Assembly: GCA_051001995.1 (NCBI GenBank)
Contig: JBPCMT010000039.1
Location: 1 to 19,629 of the forward strand
Origin: CAWEHQ01 sp051001995
GTDB lineage: Bacteria; Actinomycetota; Thermoleophilia; Solirubrobacterales; Thermoleophilaceae
DNA length: 19,629 bases
Direction: 5' to 3'
The position numbers and the translations under genes are program-made. Each line of letters begins with the position of its first letter. Positions within the stretch are counted from its first letter, which is position 1. Below, piece after piece: positions 16,215-19,629 of the stretch. The notes beneath the pieces were generated by a model, which saw nothing but the letters and a program-made list of their open reading frames with translations, had not been told where the DNA came from and made no database searches.

Positions 16215-16255
16215 GGCGGGCGCTGTTTGCGAGATTCACGCTCGCCGCGCCCGCC
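16215..16255 (-). terminator. Nested hairpin downstream of msrB
   Basis: Outer 9-bp arms GGCGGGCGC (16215-16223) and GCGCCCGCC (16247-16255) enclose a second stem GCGAG/CTCGC (16229-16233, 16241-16245). It starts 14 bases past the msrB stop. There is no U tract, so it may act as a 3' stabiliser or a GC-type terminator. Confidence 0.45.
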
Positions 16256-16269
16256 GGGGAGGCGCGGCG

Positions 16270-16692
16270 TCAGCTCGCGTCGCCGTCGCCGGAGCCCTCC
16301 TCATGGTCGAGGTCGAGCGAGCAGGAGTTGATGCAGTAGCGCTTGCCGGTGGGCTGCGGGCCGTCGTCGAAGACGTGCCCGAGGTGCGACTCGCACCGCG
16401 CGCAGACTGCCTCGGTGCGGCGCATGAAGAAGCTGTTGTCGGACCGCAGCTCCACCGCGCCGGGCTTCGCCGCCTCCCAGAAGCTCGGCCAGCCGGTCCC
16501 CGACTCGAACTTGGTGTCGGAGGAGAAGAGCTCCGCTCCGCAGGCGGCGCAGCGGTAGGTGCCGTCTGCCTTCGTCTCCACGTAGCGGCCGGTGAACGGC
16601 GCCTCCGTGCCCTTCTTGCGAAGGACCTCGTACTGATCGGGCGTGAGCTCCTCGCGCCACTGCTCCTCGCTTTTCTCGACCTTCGTGCTCAT
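16270..16692 (-). CDS. msrB: Peptide-methionine (R)-S-oxide reductase MsrB
   Basis: Reduces methionine R-sulfoxide in oxidised proteins, with electrons usually from thioredoxin. 140 residues from the ATG at 16692. Landmarks are SEEQWREELTPDQYEVLR, CAAC and CARC (Cys48, 51, 97, 100; structural zinc), FESGTGWPSFW at 62-72, and the catalytic Cys120 in RYCINS. The residue run after it is unusual in having a further cysteine, Cys124, where Ala or Gly is common. An upstream ATG at 16704 is possible, but GGAGGT at 16697-16702 sits between the two and supports 16692. It is monocistronic and divergent from the SDR gene. Confidence 0.96.
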   Translation of the reverse strand: MSTKVEKSEEQWREELTPDQYEVLRKKGTEAPFTGRYVETKADGTYRCAACGAELFSSDTKFESGTGWPSFWEAAKPGAVELRSDNSFFMRRTEAVCARCESHLGHVFDDGPQPTGKRYCINSCSLDLDHEEGSGDGDAS

Positions 16693-16696
16693 CGGA

Positions 16697-16702
16697 ACCT
16701 CC
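16697..16702 (-). promoter_or_regulatory. Ribosome binding site of msrB
   Basis: GGAGGT on the minus strand, four bases before the ATG at 16692. It decides against the upstream in-frame ATG at 16704, which overlaps it. Confidence 0.7.
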
Positions 16703-16729
16703 ATTGCCTCGCTCGCGAATAACGCCTCA

Positions 16730-16739
16730 AGCTTAGGCT
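16730..16739. promoter_or_regulatory. Overlapping divergent -10 boxes between msrB and the SDR gene
   Basis: Minus-strand TAAGCT (16735-16730) points to msrB; plus-strand TAGGCT (16734-16739) points to the SDR gene. They share the TA/TA pair at 16734-16735. The expected msrB leader is about 30 bases and contains its ribosome binding site. CTCAAG (16726-16731) and CTCGAG (16738-16743) flank the site as near-identical repeats. Confidence 0.4.
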
Positions 16740-16841
16740 CGAGTGCTTACGGAGAGGCGACGTCGCGGCCGACTGGTCTCCCCCCTCGGCGCGACGTATC
16801 AGCGAGCATGGGCGGCTTCGATGACCCGGGGTCAGGCTGAG

Positions 16842-17774
16842 ATGGAGCTAGTCACCGGCGCGACCGGGTACGTGGGCGGTCATCTGGTCGAGCGTCTGCT
16901 GGCCGAGGGCCGCGCGGTGCGGGCGGCGGCGCGCGACGAGAGCGCCCTTGCGCCCCTGCCGGGCGCCGAGAGGGTGACGGTGGACCTGGTGACCGGCCGC
17001 GGCCTCGAGCGCGCGCTGGAGGGTTGTCGCACCGCGTACTACCTCGTCCATTCGATGGACGGCCCGCGGCCGCTGCGCGCAACCGATGACGGCAACTTCG
17101 CGAGCCGCGATCGCCGCGCGGCGGACAACTTCGCGCGCGCGGCGGCCGCCGCCGGAGTCGAGCGGGTCGTGTACCTGGGCGGGATCATGCCTGCCGAAGG
17201 CGCGGTCTCCGCGCATCTGCGGTCGCGCGTCGAGGTGGAGCGGACGCTTCTGGAGGCGGTGCCGCGCTCCACCGCGTTGAGGGCGTCGATCCTGATTGGG
17301 GCGCACTCGTCCTCGTTTCGCATACTCGTCCGCCTCGTCGAGCGCCTGCGTGTGCTCCCGCTCCCCGCCTGGCGCGAGAACCGCACCCAACCGATCGATG
17401 AGCGCGACGCGATCGAGTACCTCGCGCGGACACCCGGCGTCGAGGAGGCCGCCGGCCGATCGCTCGACATCGCCGGACCGGACGTGGTCTCCTACGCGCG
17501 CATGATCGAGCGCATCGGGGAGCAGATGGGCGTCGGTCGGGCGCCGCTCGGCCTGGGGGTCACGGTCACGCCCGTCACCAGTGCCGTCGTCAGCGCCATC
17601 ACCGACCAGCCGCTGGGGCTGGTTCGACCGCTGATGGAGAGCCTCCAGACCGACCTCCTACCGCGCGACGGCGCCGCCCGCGACCTCTACGGCATACGCC
17701 TTCGGCCATTCGCCCGCGCGGTCGAGCGCGCGCTGCGCGTGTGGGAAGCGAGCGAGCCGCTCGCGGCCCGATGA
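16842..17774 (+). CDS. Atypical short-chain dehydrogenase, NAD(P)H-binding (YbjT/NmrA-like)
   Basis: 310 residues with a Rossmann-fold nucleotide site, TGATGYVGGHL at 5-15, then AYYLVHSMDG, RRAADNFARAAAAAGVERV and YLGGIMP, a pattern typical of extended/atypical SDRs where the classical YxxxK pair is not at its usual place. The C-terminal part (QPIDERDAIEYLA, SLDIAGPDVVSYARMIERI) matches the substrate domain of this group. Substrate unknown. ATG at 16842 fits the family's usual start; an in-frame ATG at 16821 is an alternative, and neither has a strong ribosome binding site. The stop overlaps the SRPBCC gene by four bases. Related proteins often carry a fused C-terminal SRPBCC-like domain, so these two genes likely work together. 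Confidence 0.85.
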   Translation: MELVTGATGYVGGHLVERLLAEGRAVRAAARDESALAPLPGAERVTVDLVTGRGLERALEGCRTAYYLVHSMDGPRPLRATDDGNFASRDRRAADNFARAAAAAGVERVVYLGGIMPAEGAVSAHLRSRVEVERTLLEAVPRSTALRASILIGAHSSSFRILVRLVERLRVLPLPAWRENRTQPIDERDAIEYLARTPGVEEAAGRSLDIAGPDVVSYARMIERIGEQMGVGRAPLGLGVTVTPVTSAVVSAITDQPLGLVRPLMESLQTDLLPRDGAARDLYGIRLRPFARAVERALRVWEASEPLAAR

Positions 17775-18208
17775 GGATCGACGCGCAGGTGGACGTGAAG
17801 GCCGCGCCGGAGACGGTGTACGGCCTGGTGATGGACCCTCACTGCCTCGGCGAGTGGGTCTCGATCCACGAGGACCTGCTCGAGGCACCGTCCGGCGAGC
17901 TCAAGAAGGGGTCCGAGCTCACCCAGTGCCTGAAGGTCGCCGGCCGGCGCTTCAAGGTGCGCTGGCGGGTGGCCGAGGACGACTGCCCGCGCCGGGTCGT
18001 GTGGGAGGGGCGCGGGCCGGTCCGGACGCAGGCGCGCGTGGTCTACGAGTTCGCCGAGCGCGACGGCGGGACCCGCTTCTCCTACGCGAACGAGTACGAG
18101 CTGCCCGGCGGAGCAGCGGGCCGGCTCGCCGGGCGCGCGGTGAGCCGAACCGCCCAGCGCGAGATGAAGCGCTCGCTCGATCGCCTCAAGGGCATGGCAG
18201 AGGCGTAA
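17771..18208 (+). CDS. SRPBCC (START-like/polyketide-cyclase type) protein
   Basis: 145-residue helix-grip protein with a hydrophobic ligand cavity: it starts MRIDAQVDVKAAPETVYGLV, followed by GEWVSIHEDL, a run of alternating beta strands (RFKVRWRV, RRVVWEGRG, ARVVYEFAE, TRFSYANEYEL) and a long C-terminal helix ending DRLKGMAEA. This is the typical order for the family. Ligand and reaction are not readable from sequence. ATG at 17771 overlaps the SDR stop (ATGA), indicating translational coupling and a shared function. Confidence 0.88.
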   Translation: MRIDAQVDVKAAPETVYGLVMDPHCLGEWVSIHEDLLEAPSGELKKGSELTQCLKVAGRRFKVRWRVAEDDCPRRVVWEGRGPVRTQARVVYEFAERDGGTRFSYANEYELPGGAAGRLAGRAVSRTAQREMKRSLDRLKGMAEA

Positions 18209-18276
18209 AGTCGCGCCGCGCTGGAGCCGGCGCCCGGCCGCCCGTCGCCCCGATCGCCCGGTCATCGGTACATCGC

Positions 18277-18317
18277 TTCTCGAGAATGGTCTCTTAGAAA
18301 GACTTCCTTAGAGACCA
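18277..18317. terminator. Nested palindromes between convergent SRPBCC and mdh genes
   Basis: TTCTCGAGAA (18277-18286, perfect palindrome) is followed directly by TGGTCTCT (18287-18294) and AGAGACCA (18310-18317), perfect 8-bp arms around a 15-base AT-richer loop. Placed between two gene ends it could terminate both transcripts. T runs after the stems are weak. Confidence 0.4.
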
Positions 18318-18355
18318 GCTCGCAGAAGAACCTCGATGCACGGCCCGCGCACCGT

Positions 18356-18375
18356 CGCGGCGCGGCGCGGCGCGG
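18356..18375. repeat. Short CGCGG tandem repeat
   Basis: Four copies of the 5-mer CGCGG just downstream of the mdh stop. Low-complexity; no function inferred. Confidence 0.6.
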
Positions 18376-18383
18376 CGGAGCCC

Positions 18384-19313
18384 CTACAGCTTCGCCATCG
18401 CGTCCACGAGCTCGCGCACCGCGCCCGCCGACTCGTCGAGGTCGCTTTTCTCGCGATCGCCGAGCTCGATCTCGACGATCTCCTCCATTCCGTCCGTGCC
18501 GAGCCGGACCGGCACCCCCACGAACAGACCGTCGATCCCGTACTCGCCCTGGCACAGGGCCGCGCACGGGAGGACGCGCTTCTGGTCGAGCACGATCGAG
18601 TCGATCATCTCCACGGTCGCCGCGGAGGGCGCGTAGAACGCCGAGCCCTTCTGGAGCAGCTTGCCGACCTCGGCGCCGCCGTCGCGCGTGCGCTGCACGA
18701 TCTCCTCGATGCGGTCGTCGGCGAGACGCTGGGTGATCGGGATCCCGGCGACGCTCGAGTAGCTGACAACGGGGACCATCGTGTCGCCGTGACCGCCGAG
18801 CACGAACCCGGTGACGTCGCGAGCCGACACGCCCAGCTCCCAGGCCAGAAAGGTCCTAAAGCGCGCCGAGTCGAGTATCCCGGCCATCCCCACGACCCGC
18901 TGACGCGGGAAGTTCGTGACGTCGGAGGCGACGTGGCACATCGCGTCGAGCGGGTTGGTCACCACGATCACGATCGCGTCGGGCGAGCGATCCGCGATCT
19001 CCGAGGCGACGCTGCCGACTATGCCCTTGTTGGTCTCGAGCAGGTCGTCGCGGCTCATGCCCGGCTTGCGCGGAGAGCCCGAGGTGATCACCACAATGTC
19101 TGACCCAGCGGTCTCCTCGTACCCGTTCGTGCCCACGGCGTTCGGCTCGTAACCGACGATCGGGCCGGACTGGTTCAGGTCGAGCGCCTTGCCCTGGGGA
19201 AGGCCCTCCACGATGTCGACGACCACGACGTCGGCGTAATCACGCTCGGCAATTCTCTGTGCAGTGGTTGCACCGACGTTACCCGCACCTACTACAGTTA
19301 TCTTCCTGCGCAA
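18384..19313 (-). CDS. mdh: Malate dehydrogenase, LDH-like type
   Basis: Interconverts malate and oxaloacetate with NAD(H), in the TCA cycle. 309 residues, close to the family's usual 305-315. GAGNVG at 9-14 binds the dinucleotide; Asp33 at the end of the second strand favours NAD over NADP. RKPGMSR at 82-88 carries substrate arginines, VTNPLD at 118-123 and DSARFR at 148-153 are conserved, and His175 in GGHGDTMVP is the catalytic base. RKPGMSR, not QKPG, points to malate rather than lactate as substrate. The start is an unusual TTG at 19313, chosen because a strong AGAGGTGA lies seven bases upstream and the Rossmann strand begins right after. It is divergent from the AT-hook gene with 32 bases between starts. 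Confidence 0.95.
   Translation of the reverse strand: MRRKITVVGAGNVGATTAQRIAERDYADVVVVDIVEGLPQGKALDLNQSGPIVGYEPNAVGTNGYEETAGSDIVVITSGSPRKPGMSRDDLLETNKGIVGSVASEIADRSPDAIVIVVTNPLDAMCHVASDVTNFPRQRVVGMAGILDSARFRTFLAWELGVSARDVTGFVLGGHGDTMVPVVSYSSVAGIPITQRLADDRIEEIVQRTRDGGAEVGKLLQKGSAFYAPSAATVEMIDSIVLDQKRVLPCAALCQGEYGIDGLFVGVPVRLGTDGMEEIVEIELGDREKSDLDESAGAVRELVDAMAKL
19268..19298 (+). promoter_or_regulatory. Possible promoter of the AT-hook gene inside mdh
   Basis: TTGCAC (19268-19273), 19 bases, TACAGT (19293-19298) within the 5' coding part of mdh on the plus strand. It would give a leader of about 40 bases that carries the ribosome binding site. The spacer is on the long side. Confidence 0.35.
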
Positions 19314-19320
19314 AGTGAAC

Positions 19321-19328
19321 TCACCTCT
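19321..19328 (-). promoter_or_regulatory. Ribosome binding site fixing the TTG start of mdh
   Basis: AGAGGTGA on the minus strand, seven bases before TTG 19313. It is strongly complementary to the 16S 3' end and is the main reason for accepting a TTG start. Confidence 0.7.
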
Positions 19329-19335
19329 CTAAGTC

Positions 19336-19341
19336 AAGGAG
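19336..19341 (+). promoter_or_regulatory. Ribosome binding site of the AT-hook gene
   Basis: AAGGAG (within AAGGAGTGA), four bases before the ATG at 19346. Confidence 0.7.
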
Positions 19342-19345
19342 TGAC

Positions 19346-19629
19346 ATGACTGACTTTCTGGACCAGACTCGCACCGACATCGACAAGCGGTTGAAGGAGC
19401 TGCGTCCGCTCCACGACGAGTTCCTCAAGCTCGAGCGCGCGAAGGCGGCTCTCGAGGGGATCGAGGCACCGCGTCGCGGGCCGGGCCGGCCGCGCGGCTC
19501 GACCGGCGGTCGCTCCACCAACGGCCGCCGTCGCAGGCGCCGCGGCGGCACGCGCGCCGAGCAGACCCTGAACGCGGTGCGGCAGAACCCCGGCATCACT
19601 GTGGCCGACCTCTCCGACCGGCTCAAGGT
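19346..19629 (+). CDS. AT-hook / helix-turn-helix DNA-binding protein (3' part cut by window)
   Basis: 94 complete codons are visible and the frame runs off the right edge. The N-terminus (about 1-42) is a heptad-like charged helix, LDQTRTDIDKRLKELRPLHD and on to ALEGIEAP, likely a coiled coil for dimerisation. A basic Gly/Arg/Pro stretch follows, with RRGPGRPRG at about 43-51, an AT-hook-like core (GRPRG), then RRRRRRGG. From about residue 69, RAEQTLNAVRQNPGITVADL looks like the start of a winged helix or other helix-turn-helix. The combination suggests a small nucleoid-associated or regulatory protein, but I do not recognise a named family. Its short divergent gap with mdh raises the chance of shared regulation. 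Confidence 0.75.
   Translation, partial: MTDFLDQTRTDIDKRLKELRPLHDEFLKLERAKAALEGIEAPRRGPGRPRGSTGGRSTNGRRRRRRGGTRAEQTLNAVRQNPGITVADLSDRLK

Overview
The window is about 19.6 kb of very GC-rich DNA, almost entirely coding, with strong G/C preference at third codon positions and short or overlapping gene junctions. The content fits an actinobacterium, and the style (GC, LCP protein, LDH-like malate dehydrogenase, single-chain glycyl-tRNA synthetase, split-barrel flavin protein) suggests the class Thermoleophilia (Gaiellales/Solirubrobacterales). That placement is inference; the sequence contains no rRNA or other marker that settles it. There is no tRNA, rRNA, CRISPR array, transposase, integrase or phage gene, so this is ordinary chromosomal core with a few uncharacterised small genes.

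Layout. 1-4008, minus strand: an M23 peptidase, metG, tatD and rsmA/ksgA (rsmA runs off the left edge). 4238-6075, minus: a ROK glucokinase followed by rsmI, overlapping by four bases. 6099-7235, plus: an LCP cell-wall ligase, divergent from the glucokinase over only 23 bases. 7248-7616, minus: an FmdB zinc-ribbon protein with an 18-bp repeat. 7946-10220, plus: glyS and an alpha/beta hydrolase. 10261-11309, minus: a TetR regulator overlapping a split-barrel flavin protein. 11439-11909, minus: a small single-pass membrane protein with a terminator. 12001-14957, minus: hsp20 and lon, overlapping by four bases. 15014-16035, minus: an MBL-fold hydrolase and a small four-cysteine protein. 16270-16692, minus: msrB. 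16842-18208, plus: an atypical SDR and an SRPBCC protein. 18384-19313, minus: mdh. 19346 onward, plus: the start of an AT-hook/helix-turn-helix protein cut by the right edge.

Functional themes are translation and RNA (metG, glyS, rsmA, rsmI), protein quality control and repair (hsp20, lon, msrB), the cell envelope (M23 peptidase, LCP protein) and central carbon metabolism (glucokinase, malate dehydrogenase).

The most striking non-coding signal is a repeated start-site architecture. Most genes that head a transcription unit carry a TANNNT hexamer (actinobacterial -10 type) ending 6-9 bases before the start codon, with no room for a ribosome binding site, so they probably make leaderless mRNAs. 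A second class (tatD, the membrane protein, msrB, mdh, the AT-hook gene) has clear Shine-Dalgarno sequences. Downstream genes in operons are joined by ATGA/GTGA overlaps. I did not find a clearly novel multi-gene system. The best leads are the leaderless pattern, two shared divergent promoters, the 133-base M23/metG overlap, and the small cysteine and AT-hook proteins.
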